NCBI GenBank assembly: GCA_947498325.1
Contig: CANMKE010000027.1
Location: 1-64,000, forward strand
Length of the DNA stretch: 64,000 bases
From: an uncultured Persicobacter sp.
Lineage (GTDB): Bacteria; Bacteroidota; Bacteroidia; Cytophagales; Cyclobacteriaceae
Direction of reading: 5' to 3'
Shown: piece after piece, positions 23,269 through 31,569 of the stretch
How positions within the stretch are numbered: the first letter of the stretch is position 1
Layout of the letters: each line of letters starts with the position of its first letter
Position numbers and translations under genes: made by a program
Notes under the pieces: generated by a model
Told to the model about the DNA's origin: nothing
The model's database searches: none
Seen by the model: the letters and a program-made list of their open reading frames with translations, nothing else

Positions 23269-23437
23269 TGTGATCGAAACGGCTAAGAGTGAGGCTGAGA
23301 AGGTCGGGATTGAGAAGGAGAAATTAGAGTTCATCAAAAGCCTTATTGAAATGAACGTACTTACCAATGCCCAAATTGCTCAAAGCGCAAGAATTCATGA
23401 AGAGGAGATCAAAAATATGAGGGAGGCCAACAAATAA
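23222..23437 (+). CDS. Second stand-alone Rpn C-terminal domain copy
   Basis: A 71-residue product starting MNIEGHQLKIQRDLFNVIETAKSEAEKV. It has a single GIEK unit, then a diverged but clearly homologous end, EFIKSLIEMNVLTNAQIAQSARIHEEEIKNMREANK. Many changes are conservative, so the helical domain appears to be under selection. It begins inside the frameshifted tail of the previous copy, overlapping 47 bases in another frame, and ends 12 bases from the convergent TonB receptor gene. In E. coli, short C-terminal products made from within rpn genes are reported to counteract the full-length toxic nuclease; a comparable role here is inference. Confidence 0.6.
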   Translation: MNIEGHQLKIQRDLFNVIETAKSEAEKVGIEKEKLEFIKSLIEMNVLTNAQIAQSARIHEEEIKNMREANK

Positions 23438-23449
23438 GCCTCCTCCCCT

Positions 23450-25777
23450 TTATTTACTTTTCTGAAAATTATAAGCCAATCTGAAGGTGGCGAAAGGCTC
23501 ATACCGCACATCAGAAAAAGTAGAAAAGCCATCATCCTCCATAATGGTTACCACCTGATTACTGTTGAGCAAATTGTTCACACTGACACTCATTCGGAAA
23601 TGCTCTTTCTTCCCAAAAGCCTTTCCTACCCTCAAATCCATCGTTGTGTAAGGCTTCGTGTATCCCTGAGGCAAGACCTGTTTTCCTTGATAATCGAGCA
23701 TCATATCCAATGAAAAGCCCAAAGGAAGGCTGAAATTATTGGTCAAATTCAATTCCTTGTTCAAATTTCGCTGATATTGATTTTCTGAAAGGTAAGTCAA
23801 ATGCAACTGATGATGATAAAAGGCCACAGAGGTGCTTACATCCCACCAGGAAAAAATCGGCACATTGACACTACTTTCTACCCCAAGGTTATTCGCTGAA
23901 CCCGTATTGACCAACTGTCGATTAAAAATCCCCGCCCCCATCGACTCATAAACATAAGTCGTATGGTTCACGGTCTGATTGAAAAATGCATCGAAACTGA
24001 AATTCCACTTATCATAGAAAAAATAACTCAGCGTGTAGGTATCGGTCAGCGCAGGCAATAAAGACGGATTACCCGTTTCCACAAGGTAAGTTTCAACAAA
24101 ATGTTGTATCGGTAGAAACTGAAAATAATAAGGACGATCAATTCTACGGGCATAAGACAGCCCAAATTCATGGTGCTCACCCACATTTCTTTTCAGGTGC
24201 AAGGAAGGAAAGAGATTGTTAAAATGATGATCGTAAAGCGTACTTTCTGCGCCGCCGTTAGTCTGATCCACCACCGCAGTTTTACGATCGGTTATCTCAT
24301 ATCGCAAGCCCAATTGCCCCGAGACCTCGCCAATTTTGCCTTTCAATGAGGTATAAATACTATAAACATATTGGTCAAAATAAGGAGCGTATTGGTCGGG
24401 TAGAGCGGTTGAACCTCCCTTCACATTATTCTCCAGATGCAGTCCCTTCATGGAATTCTGATCAAACTCCCCTCCCCAGTTCAGTTTAATATTTTCGGTT
24501 AGTGTATGTGCCCCTCCAAGTTTGGCAGTAATAGAATGCTCTGCGTCCACCAACTTGGAATAACCCGCCGTCAATCTTTGATCTGCACTCAAAAACTCAT
24601 TATCGAGGGTTTCTGCGGACTGTCTTAAAAATGAAAAATAGTTAAAATTAACCTTGAGGTTATTCGCAGGAGAATCATTGAAATAATAATCCAGTCGGGC
24701 ATTTCCATTAATGATCTGCGAACTGTTATTGAGGTCGAAATTGGTCGTTTGGGGCGTATGATTATCCGAAACAATCACATTCTCACCTGTCATTTTATTG
24801 GTGTTTCGGGAAGTGATTGGGGTGAGTCCTCCACGGATTATAAACTGATTATTGCTTTTCCATTTGTAGAAAAAATCATAATTAACCATCGCATACTCTG
24901 CCCCTGCGGTGTATTTTTCATCACGTTGGATTTCAGCACCATCATCCGACTTTTGATTTCCCGTCAATTGATAGTTACCAAAAACCTTATCCCCATAACG
25001 CGCCGAAACAGACCAGCCCATTTTCTTGCCCTCCATTTCAAAATAACTTCCGACATCCTTCCCTCCAAGGGTATTCCAGGTGGTAGAGGCATTCAATGAA
25101 TACCCTTCAAAATACGATCGCTTTTGCACCACATTGATGATCCCCGCCAAACCTGAAGCCGAAAACTCAGCGCCTGGATTGGTAATCAATTCGATCTGCT
25201 GAATTTTCTCCACAGGGATGTTCCGCAACTGATCCACCCCGCCTTCAGCAGGTTCTCCATCAATGAACACCATAAAAGATAAATGATTGCGGTATTTGAT
25301 ATTCCCCTCAAGATCCATTTTAACCCCAGGAAGATGTCCCACCAGATCCAAAGCGACCGACGCCCCTTCAATCGCTGAGGCATCGACTATTTTCCGATCG
25401 ACCTCCAGCCGAATAGGCGATCGTTTTCCCTTGACCGTAACCTCATTCAATAGCTGATCGGCTTTTTTCAAAACGATTGACTGAGCAACCTGAATGTCGA
25501 TAATTTTGGGTGAATAATAAGGCTCAAACCCAATCGCAGAAACATAAATCAACAACGGCTGATCTTGCGCTTTGAGCGCTAAAGTAAACTTTCCCTGCTC
25601 ATCGGATACCCCTCCAGAAATCATGGTACTATCCGAAGTGGACAATAATAAGATGTTACAAAAAGGAACAGGAGTTTGCTCGCTATCCAGAATTTGTCCT
25701 GAAATTTGAGCGTAGCTATCGAAGGAACTAAAAAGTACAACAGCCAATAGCATGGCTAATTTTGAGTAGGTAGGCAT
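23450..25777 (-). CDS. TonB-dependent receptor, outer-membrane beta-barrel family
   Basis: A 775-residue receptor with a signal peptide (ending SSFDSYAQ), a carboxypeptidase-regulatory-like domain (ISGQILDSEQTPVPFCNILLL, about 24-105), a plug (VALDLVGHLPGVKMDLEGNIKYRN, IQQIELITNPGAEFSASGLAGIINVV) and an OMP_b-brl_3 barrel ending FRLAYNFQKSK. It is related in architecture to the 16279-18684 receptor but only distantly in sequence. No regulator, SusD-like partner or substrate enzyme gene is adjacent, so the ligand is unknown. It faces the Rpn array, with only 12 bases between stops. Confidence 0.9.
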   Translation of the reverse strand: MPTYSKLAMLLAVVLFSSFDSYAQISGQILDSEQTPVPFCNILLLSTSDSTMISGGVSDEQGKFTLALKAQDQPLLIYVSAIGFEPYYSPKIIDIQVAQSIVLKKADQLLNEVTVKGKRSPIRLEVDRKIVDASAIEGASVALDLVGHLPGVKMDLEGNIKYRNHLSFMVFIDGEPAEGGVDQLRNIPVEKIQQIELITNPGAEFSASGLAGIINVVQKRSYFEGYSLNASTTWNTLGGKDVGSYFEMEGKKMGWSVSARYGDKVFGNYQLTGNQKSDDGAEIQRDEKYTAGAEYAMVNYDFFYKWKSNNQFIIRGGLTPITSRNTNKMTGENVIVSDNHTPQTTNFDLNNSSQIINGNARLDYYFNDSPANNLKVNFNYFSFLRQSAETLDNEFLSADQRLTAGYSKLVDAEHSITAKLGGAHTLTENIKLNWGGEFDQNSMKGLHLENNVKGGSTALPDQYAPYFDQYVYSIYTSLKGKIGEVSGQLGLRYEITDRKTAVVDQTNGGAESTLYDHHFNNLFPSLHLKRNVGEHHEFGLSYARRIDRPYYFQFLPIQHFVETYLVETGNPSLLPALTDTYTLSYFFYDKWNFSFDAFFNQTVNHTTYVYESMGAGIFNRQLVNTGSANNLGVESSVNVPIFSWWDVSTSVAFYHHQLHLTYLSENQYQRNLNKELNLTNNFSLPLGFSLDMMLDYQGKQVLPQGYTKPYTTMDLRVGKAFGKKEHFRMSVSVNNLLNSNQVVTIMEDDGFSTFSDVRYEPFATFRLAYNFQKSK

Positions 25778-25842
25778 AAAGCGGTTAAAGGCTGATATTT
25801 GAAAAGTGCTTAATATAAATGAAAAAAGTACAAAAAATAAAA

Positions 25843-25870
25843 AAATCCCTCAAATTTCCTCAAGAGATTT
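25843..25870 (-). terminator. Terminator of UbiA gene
   Basis: On the minus strand AAATCTCT and AGGGATTT pair around a 12-base loop, followed by a long T-rich run. It lies about 68 bases beyond the prenyltransferase stop. Confidence 0.6.
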
Positions 25871-25937
25871 TCTGTTATCTGTTTAACGCGCTACACTGAT
25901 GGAAAGGAAACAAGAAGTTGACTTCAATAGTTTTCTA

Positions 25938-26774
25938 TCAGGCGATCATTAACATACTCAACACACCACCGAGCATCAATAATTTACAAAAAAGACTTAA
26001 TCTGTGGTAGTGCTTTTTGGTATCTGCCCGAAAAAGATAGGCCACCACCAGCATCAAGGGCAGACTCAGAAGCATAAAATAAACGTTCAGCCGTTGATTA
26101 TCTGCCACCGACATCCAGGTCATCATCAGAGTGATAAACAGGACAATAAAACCCAGTAACAACTTCTTGGTTTTGGGAATTCCCCATAAAATTGGAACCG
26201 TTCTGCCGCCATGCATTCGGTCGCCATCCACATCTTCCATATCTTTGATCAGCTCTCGAATCAGACTTAACGCGAAGGCGAACACGGCATAAATCCCTGT
26301 AATCATATAGGATTTTTGGTAATAAACCGCCACCTGCATCAGCGAAAGTGCCGTCAGTAGTGCCACCGTAATGTTCCCGACCAATGGCTTTTTCTTTAGA
26401 TACCGGGAATAGTACCATAAAAAATAGGCACAAAAGAGCGCAATTAATCCCGTTTTCCAGGAAAGGAGCAATGCCAGTAACAGGCCGATCAGGGTAACGA
26501 CAAAATGCATCGCCATGGCCTCCCGTCGAGTAATGATTGTGCCAATGGTTACTCGGTCTGGGCGATTGACATAATCAATTTTAATGTCATAATAATCATT
26601 GATAATATAACCGCCAGCGGCAATAAGAATGGTAGAGATAATCAACACGCCAAGCGGAAGCCAGTTGTTCTCGTTGAGCAAGTCAATGCGCACTAAGGCA
26701 CCAGCAACCAGCACCTGTGTAAAGGCGACGATCAACAGGTTGTTCAGACGGATCAATTTCAGAATTGCTTTCAT
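25938..26774 (-). CDS. UbiA family prenyltransferase (geranylgeranylglycerol-phosphate geranylgeranyltransferase type)
   Basis: About 278 residues, with eight or nine membrane helices. The two Asp-rich prenyl-diphosphate/Mg motifs are NDYYDIKIDYVNRPDR (about residues 57-72) and DMEDVDGDRMHGGRT (about 180-194). The close resemblance to the bacterial and archaeal (G)GGP-type UbiA branch suggests transfer of a polyprenyl chain to a polar-lipid precursor, but menaquinone-type acceptors cannot be excluded. I start at ATG 26774 (MKAILKLIRLNNLL); an upstream TTG would add ten unlikely residues. It follows the GyrI-like gene by 36 bases and may share its transcript. Confidence 0.88.
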   Translation of the reverse strand: MKAILKLIRLNNLLIVAFTQVLVAGALVRIDLLNENNWLPLGVLIISTILIAAGGYIINDYYDIKIDYVNRPDRVTIGTIITRREAMAMHFVVTLIGLLLALLLSWKTGLIALFCAYFLWYYSRYLKKKPLVGNITVALLTALSLMQVAVYYQKSYMITGIYAVFAFALSLIRELIKDMEDVDGDRMHGGRTVPILWGIPKTKKLLLGFIVLFITLMMTWMSVADNQRLNVYFMLLSLPLMLVVAYLFRADTKKHYHRLSLFCKLLMLGGVLSMLMIA

Positions 26775-26810
26775 GGGAGCCTGCGGCAAAAAAATGTTCA
26801 ACAAATAAAT

Positions 26811-27332
26811 TTAAGGTGCTACGGGAACCTGAATCACCACCCGATTGTCTGGAAAGTACAACTCCACAGAATAGTCCGCGAGTGTCTCGTTGTTTTTCGC
26901 ACTCTCTTTCCTGATCATTTCCAGTACTTGGTCGGGGCGTGGTTTAACAAAGCTACTCGTTCCGAGATTAACCTGATAATAAGCTGCTGACTGAATAGAT
27001 AACGATTTCAGGCTGTCCTGTGGTGCCCCCTCCCTGATTCCGCCGATAAAAACATTGGCATGCTCTGCATCTTTTGCAGCATACTGCACCACCACCAAAG
27101 GAGGCAAAAGAGCGCCAGATTTCACCCGATCACGAACGGCCTCAAAAGCTTGCTGAAAAGCAGGGCTTCCCATTCTACCCTCATATTTCAGCCCTTGCAG
27201 GGGATATTGGAGGGCTTCATTTTTACGGTTTATCACCACAGTATCGAATCCGCCAAAATACCAATATATACCCATAGAGATAGAAAAAAGAACAAAAGCA
27301 ATTGGCAAGACACGTTTAAAAATAAAATTCAT
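26811..27332 (-). CDS. Membrane-anchored GyrI-like domain protein
   Basis: A 173-residue protein with one N-terminal membrane segment (VLPIAFVLFSISMGIYWYFGGF). The rest resembles the GyrI-like/SOUL-type small-molecule binding fold seen in Bacteroidota: VVINRKNEALQYPLQGLKYEGRMG followed by AFQQAFEAVRDRV and ANVFIGGIREG. No catalytic residue is apparent; ligand binding is an inference from fold resemblance. ATG 27332 is used, because the longer frame begins at a TTG within low-complexity sequence. It precedes the UbiA gene on the same strand. Confidence 0.65.
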   Translation of the reverse strand: MNFIFKRVLPIAFVLFSISMGIYWYFGGFDTVVINRKNEALQYPLQGLKYEGRMGSPAFQQAFEAVRDRVKSGALLPPLVVVQYAAKDAEHANVFIGGIREGAPQDSLKSLSIQSAAYYQVNLGTSSFVKPRPDQVLEMIRKESAKNNETLADYSVELYFPDNRVVIQVPVAP

Positions 27333-27448
27333 CAGGTTGATTTTAGGGTTGATAGGATTGATTTTCAAATTGCATAAAATCCATTTTTTGACAAAGGATT
27401 TTTTGTTTTCATTGGTAGGAGATGCGATACAATTGGAGGGATAATAAA

Positions 27449-27486
27449 GACCATGATTTCCTTGATTAGAAGGATTAGCGTGATTT
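27449..27486. repeat. GACCATGATT / TTGATTA repeat (copy 3)
   Basis: GACCATGATTTCCTTGATTA with GAAGGATTAGCGTGATTT, matching copies at 4565 and 20815. Confidence 0.6.
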
Positions 27487-27491
27487 ATTTA

Positions 27492-27530
27492 TTGTCCACA
27501 GATTACGCAGATTTCCACAGATTTTTTTTG
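27492..27530. repeat. TCCACAGAT-type repeat (copy 2)
   Basis: ATTGTCCACAGATTACGCAG, then ATTTCCACAGATTTTTTTTG, matching 4482-4518. Both copies neighbour a GACCATGATT repeat. Confidence 0.6.
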
Positions 27531-27540
27531 ATTAGATCTA

Positions 27541-27606
27541 TTAGTTCAAGCGTCCCGCTTGGACTGTTGATTTACCATAGTGCTGATCCAAGCGAGACGC
27601 TTGAAT
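27541..27606. repeat. TCAAGCG inverted repeat (third full copy)
   Basis: TTAGTTCAAGCGTCCCGCTT, GGACTGTTGATTTACCATAG, then TGCTGATCCAAGCGAGACGC and TTGAATC. The arms are better paired than in the 6276 and 6481 copies, so this may be closer to the active form. Confidence 0.7.
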
Positions 27607-27624
27607 CAGTATATCGGGATAAAC

Positions 27625-27655
27625 AAAAAAAGGAAGCCCGAAGCCTCCTTTTTCA
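27625..27655 (-). terminator. Terminator of mutS2
   Basis: AAAAAAGGAAGC and GCCTCCTTTTT form the stem with the loop CCGAA. On the minus strand the T-run follows the stem. Confidence 0.65.
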
Positions 27656-27685
27656 TTTATCAATAATATTATTCACAGGTTAAAA

Positions 27686-30097
27686 TCAACCCTTAATCTG
27701 CACCACGGTAACACCTGCGCCTCCACGCTCCACATGTTCATCCTTATATGAACGAACCTGCGACATGGTATCGAGGATATTTCTGACCACATCCCTTAGG
27801 ATACCATCGCCTTTTCCGTGCACGATTCGCAACTCATCAAAGCCAAGCATTGCGCCTTCATCGACAAAGTTTTGCACCTCGAAGAAGATTTCTTCGCCCC
27901 GACGTCCACGGATATCCAAGTTCGAGTTGTAATTCGACATTTTGGCATTAATGTCAATCCCTTTCATGCCGAAACGCTTCGTGCGCTCCTTCTCTTCTTT
28001 CTTCTGCTCACGCTTCGAGACTTTCTCCACGCGGGTCATTTTCACCTTCGTTTTCAGTCCGCCAAGCGAGATTTCAAGATCCTTACCCCGAACGCCAAGT
28101 ACCTCGCCAATAGTGCCAGAATCTTTCACCCGAACATAGTTGCCTACTTTTATCGGGCCACCTTCAACGATGTATTCCGCTTCCTTTACCTCTGCATTGG
28201 GCAACTTTCGCTTCGTTACCTTGATGTTGTCTTTGTATTTCGACAACTGCTCACGTACCTGTCGGGTCTGTTCTTTCGAAGCTTTGGTTTCTTTAATTTC
28301 CTTAATCGCCAATTCCACCCGACGGTTCGCCCCTTCCACAATTCCCTTGGCCTCGCGGCGGGCGTCATCAATCAGATCTTTGCGGCGGTCGTCCAGTTTG
28401 GTCTTCGCCTCCTCATATTCCTGCATGCGCAACTTCAGACGACGGTCACGGTCTTCAGCCTTCTTGTTGCGTTCTTCGAGTTTTCGTTTTTCACTCTCCA
28501 ACTGCCCCAGCATTTTATCGAGCTTCACCTGATCCACCCCAACCATATCCTGTGCGGCCTCCAGTACATCTTTCGGCAGGCCAATCTTTCTGGCAATTTC
28601 CAAAGCAAAAGAGCTCCCAGGCTTTCCGATTTCCAACTGAAACATCGGTTCGAGTTTTTCCAGATCAAAGCGCATCGCTCCATTAACCAGCCCTTTGGTT
28701 TTATCCGCAAAGCGTTTCAGGTTACCGTAGTGGGTGTTGATTACACCAAACATGCCCATTTCCGCAAACTGACTCAACAGCGATTCGGCAATTGCCCCAC
28801 CAAACTGAGGCTCTGTACCCGTACCAAACTCATCAATCAGCACCAAAGTACGTTTATTGCCATTATTGACAAAATGACGCATATTCGTCAGGTGTGAAGA
28901 GTAGGTTGAAAGGTCATTATCGATCGACTGCTCATCGCCAATGTCCAGAAAAATATTCTGGAAAATCCCCATTTTTGAGTGGGCATCCATCGGCACCAAG
29001 AGCCCGCACTGCATCATGTATTGCACTAAGCCTACAGACTTCACACAAACAGATTTACCCCCAGCGTTAGGTCCTGAAATCAGCAAAATTCGCTGTTGGG
29101 AAGACAGTCGAACGTTCAGCGGCACAATATTTTTACCTTGTTCCTGAAAGGACAACCATAGCAATGGGTGACGGGAATTGTACCAATCCACCATCGTCCG
29201 ATTATGAATCTCTGGTTTATTGGCCTCAATCTTTACCGCCAGTTTTGCTTTTGCACGGATAAAATCCATCAGCCCCATGAAACGATAAGCTTTGCGCAAA
29301 AACTCAATTTCAGGGCGAACGGCGTCAGTCAGCACGGTCAGGATACGAACGATCTCACGGCGCTCTTCATACTCCAGCTCTCGGATCATGTTATTAACCT
29401 CGAGCACTTCAGCAGGCTCCAAATAAACGGTCTGCCCCGTAGAGGATTCATCGTGCACAAAACCCTTGATCGAACGTTTGTAAGCTACACTTACGGGAAT
29501 GACCATTCGGCCATCGCGGATCGTTGGCGTAACATCATCTTTGGTGTAACCTTTGGCTTTGGCATCGCGCAGGATCCTGTCCAGCACACGGCGCAATTGC
29601 ACCTGTTGCCCCTGAATTTTGCCCCTGATTTGCTGTAGCTCGGCACTTGCGTTATTTCTCAGCTGACCTTTTTCATCGATCTTGCTTTCGATTTGCTGCA
29701 CCAGTTGCTGATTGAAAAATACCGCTCCACTGATTTCAGCCAACAGCGGATAGTCTTCCTGCTTACCTTTGAAAAATCGCACGATGTCGTCGATGGTTTT
29801 CAGCGACAACAACAAATCGTAAAATTCTTCCTGAGTAAGGAACGTCCCCTGTAAGGACGCTTTGTCCAATGCCGAAGTGGCATCAATATAATTTGAATTG
29901 GGAAAAGACTCTCCTGAGGTTAGGATCTGCCGAAATTCCTCGGTCTGCAACAACCAGGTATTCAGCTGATCAAAATTTTTGGAAAAGCGCATCTTTTCCG
30001 CATAACTGACCCCTAAACGACTCAGGCAATTGTCCTTGACTAAATCACGAATACGGTCAAAACCTAACTTCTCCTCAAAACTTCGGGGATATAGCAT
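27686..30097 (-). CDS. mutS2: Endonuclease MutS2
   Basis: An 803-residue cytoplasmic protein of the MutS2 family. Visible parts are an N-terminal region homologous to MutS core and lever domains, the ATPase with Walker A SGPNAGGKSV (about residue 340) and Walker B TLVLIDEFGTGTEP, a long charged coiled coil (about 520-650), a KOW-like segment (KVGNYVRVKDSGTIGEVL), and a C-terminal Smr nuclease domain (LDIRGRRGEE...RIVHGKGDGILRDVVR). MutS2 suppresses homologous recombination and rescues collided ribosomes in studied bacteria; it does not take part in mismatch repair. The gene is followed after 39 bases by a DUF4296 lipoprotein gene upstream on the same strand, so the two may be cotranscribed. 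Confidence 0.95.
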   Translation of the reverse strand: MLYPRSFEEKLGFDRIRDLVKDNCLSRLGVSYAEKMRFSKNFDQLNTWLLQTEEFRQILTSGESFPNSNYIDATSALDKASLQGTFLTQEEFYDLLLSLKTIDDIVRFFKGKQEDYPLLAEISGAVFFNQQLVQQIESKIDEKGQLRNNASAELQQIRGKIQGQQVQLRRVLDRILRDAKAKGYTKDDVTPTIRDGRMVIPVSVAYKRSIKGFVHDESSTGQTVYLEPAEVLEVNNMIRELEYEERREIVRILTVLTDAVRPEIEFLRKAYRFMGLMDFIRAKAKLAVKIEANKPEIHNRTMVDWYNSRHPLLWLSFQEQGKNIVPLNVRLSSQQRILLISGPNAGGKSVCVKSVGLVQYMMQCGLLVPMDAHSKMGIFQNIFLDIGDEQSIDNDLSTYSSHLTNMRHFVNNGNKRTLVLIDEFGTGTEPQFGGAIAESLLSQFAEMGMFGVINTHYGNLKRFADKTKGLVNGAMRFDLEKLEPMFQLEIGKPGSSFALEIARKIGLPKDVLEAAQDMVGVDQVKLDKMLGQLESEKRKLEERNKKAEDRDRRLKLRMQEYEEAKTKLDDRRKDLIDDARREAKGIVEGANRRVELAIKEIKETKASKEQTRQVREQLSKYKDNIKVTKRKLPNAEVKEAEYIVEGGPIKVGNYVRVKDSGTIGEVLGVRGKDLEISLGGLKTKVKMTRVEKVSKREQKKEEKERTKRFGMKGIDINAKMSNYNSNLDIRGRRGEEIFFEVQNFVDEGAMLGFDELRIVHGKGDGILRDVVRNILDTMSQVRSYKDEHVERGGAGVTVVQIKG

Positions 30098-30136
30098 CTA
30101 TTATTTTCTCCTTTTTATGTGCAAAACAGCAACGGC

Positions 30137-30535
30137 CTATTTCTTTCTATCGACTTTTTTCAGCTCCTGTTTTTGCTTTTTCTCTTTTTCATTCACCAGG
30201 CGTTCCTGCAAACTGAGGCTGTCCACGATGGCGGCATACAGCGCCTCCATGGTTTCTGGCTCCCCAAGGTAATAATCCATACTTTGTTTATAAAGTGTAG
30301 AATCCACCTGATGTTTTTTATAAATTAGTGGTTCAAGCTGATGATACAAGGCATTTGCCGAATCACGACCTACACGAACCTCTTTCACCTTTGCTTCCAA
30401 GACGTAAAAGTCGATCATGAGCTGAACCATCTCATTTTTAGGCAACAAGCCATCAGGCTTGGGCGTTCTGTGCTCCTCTGGATCGCAGGCAACCAAAAGA
30501 GAAATCAGTATCGGTATTAAAAAATATTTTTTCAC
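30137..30535 (-). CDS. DUF4296 family lipoprotein
   Basis: A 132-residue lipoprotein. The signal peptide ends in the lipobox LLVAC, with Cys17 as the lipidated residue. The body matches the Bacteroidota-specific DUF4296 family (LLPKNEMVQLMIDFYVLEAKV, then a helical middle with YKQSMDYYLGEPETMEALY). The tail is very basic (EKKQKQELKKVDRKK). Function is unknown. It is 39 bases upstream of mutS2 and read in the same direction. Confidence 0.8.
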   Translation of the reverse strand: MKKYFLIPILISLLVACDPEEHRTPKPDGLLPKNEMVQLMIDFYVLEAKVKEVRVGRDSANALYHQLEPLIYKKHQVDSTLYKQSMDYYLGEPETMEALYAAIVDSLSLQERLVNEKEKKQKQELKKVDRKK

Positions 30536-30690
30536 AACTGCAATTTAGCGGAATACTTTCTAATTTTGAAAACACAGCATTGTACATTTAGATCATTCTT
30601 ACAATATTGTGCTCTGATTTTTGATTGAAAGGTAAAAAATGGTCTTTTATCTGGAGTAAATCGCCACAGATCAATAAATGCAAAAACAGG

Positions 30691-31569
30691 ATGAAGGAGA
30701 TTTTTCAGAAAATACGTAAATACGAAATACGGATACGCAAGGCGGTAAAAAGCCAGATGCAGGGAGATTTTCACTCCATTTTTAAGGGCAGTGGCTTGGA
30801 GTTCGACGATGTTCGAGCCTACCAATATGGCGATGATGTCAGGAGTATCGACTGGCATGTAACGGCCAAAGGTCATGGTACTTACATTAAAACCTTTAAG
30901 GAAGAAAAAGAACAGACGGTATTTTTCCTGGTAGACGTGAGTGCTTCTCAGCAAATTGGAAAGAAAGGGAAGCAAAAAATTGACATCACCAACGAGATCA
31001 CAAGTGTTTTATCGCTGTCGGCTGTAAAAGAGGGCAGTTCTGTTGGGGCGATATGCTTTTCCGATCAGAAGGAAAAATACATCAAAGCAGGAAAAGGGGA
31101 ATCGCAGGCTTATCAGCTGATCACCTCTTTGTATAAACTGGTGCCAAAATCCAAACGAACGAGCCTGAACAAAGGCATTGAATCCTGCCTGAACCTGGTC
31201 CGCCGAAAAAGTATTATTATCCTCATTTCGGATTTTATTGACGAAGGCTATGAACGAAACCTGAAATCTTTGGCCAAGCGCCATGATTTAGTGGTGCTTC
31301 ATATTTTCGATCAACGGGAGACCAAACTGCCAAGACTGGGAATCATTCCTCTTTACGATAAAGAATCTGAAAAAACGATTTGGGTCAATACCTCCTCGGC
31401 ACATTTCAGGAACAAAATCGCCAATAAATATGGTGGTAATCAAAATAAGCTGAAAGAACTTTGTCAGAAATACGAGGCCAACTACCTTCGTATTGATACC
31501 GAAGAAGACTATGTACCACAGTTAATTAAACTTTTTAAGGTCAGAAATTTAAGCAAGAAAAATGGCTAA
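30691..31569 (+). CDS. DUF58 domain-containing protein
   Basis: About 292 residues, with no signal peptide. The DUF58 block is GSGLEFDDVRAYQYGDDVRSIDWHVTAKG (about 36-64), followed by a von Willebrand A-like fold with the MIDAS-type DVSAS (about residue 87) and ISDFIDEG. DUF58 proteins act with MoxR AAA+ ATPases and Bat proteins in envelope-related assembly or stress functions. ATG 30691 (MKEIFQKIRKYEIRIRKAV) is chosen because the upstream extension starts at a TTG and lacks similarity. The stop overlaps the next gene by 8 bases. A MoxR gene, usual immediately upstream, is not present; a DUF4296 gene on the other strand is there instead. Confidence 0.88.
   Translation: MKEIFQKIRKYEIRIRKAVKSQMQGDFHSIFKGSGLEFDDVRAYQYGDDVRSIDWHVTAKGHGTYIKTFKEEKEQTVFFLVDVSASQQIGKKGKQKIDITNEITSVLSLSAVKEGSSVGAICFSDQKEKYIKAGKGESQAYQLITSLYKLVPKSKRTSLNKGIESCLNLVRRKSIIILISDFIDEGYERNLKSLAKRHDLVVLHIFDQRETKLPRLGIIPLYDKESEKTIWVNTSSAHFRNKIANKYGGNQNKLKELCQKYEANYLRIDTEEDYVPQLIKLFKVRNLSKKNG

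Larger units (their letters stand above)
22927..23437. repeat. Tandem duplication of Rpn 3' region
   Basis: Starting at 22927 and again at 23222 (period 295 bases) the sequence repeats the linker, start codon and C-terminal coding part of the Rpn gene. Matching points in the parent lie 320 bases earlier, the difference being one extra 24-bp unit and one extra T. The last copy is close to the others over its first ~95 bases and diverged afterwards. Confidence 0.85.
27333..27685. other. Gene-free stretch with dispersed repeats
   Basis: About 350 bases between the GyrI-like gene and mutS2. They contain a GACCATGATT-type repeat (27449-27486), a TCCACAGAT-type repeat (27492-27530), a TCAAGCG-type inverted repeat (27541-27606), and the mutS2 terminator. 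A 76-residue forward frame through these repeats is not supported. Confidence 0.7.

Noticed and set aside
27453-27683. 76-residue forward frame
   Set aside because: It reads through three dispersed repeats and the mutS2 terminator.
27818-28897. 359-residue forward frame inside mutS2
   Set aside because: It lies entirely on the opposite strand of the certain mutS2 gene; length reflects codon bias of mutS2.
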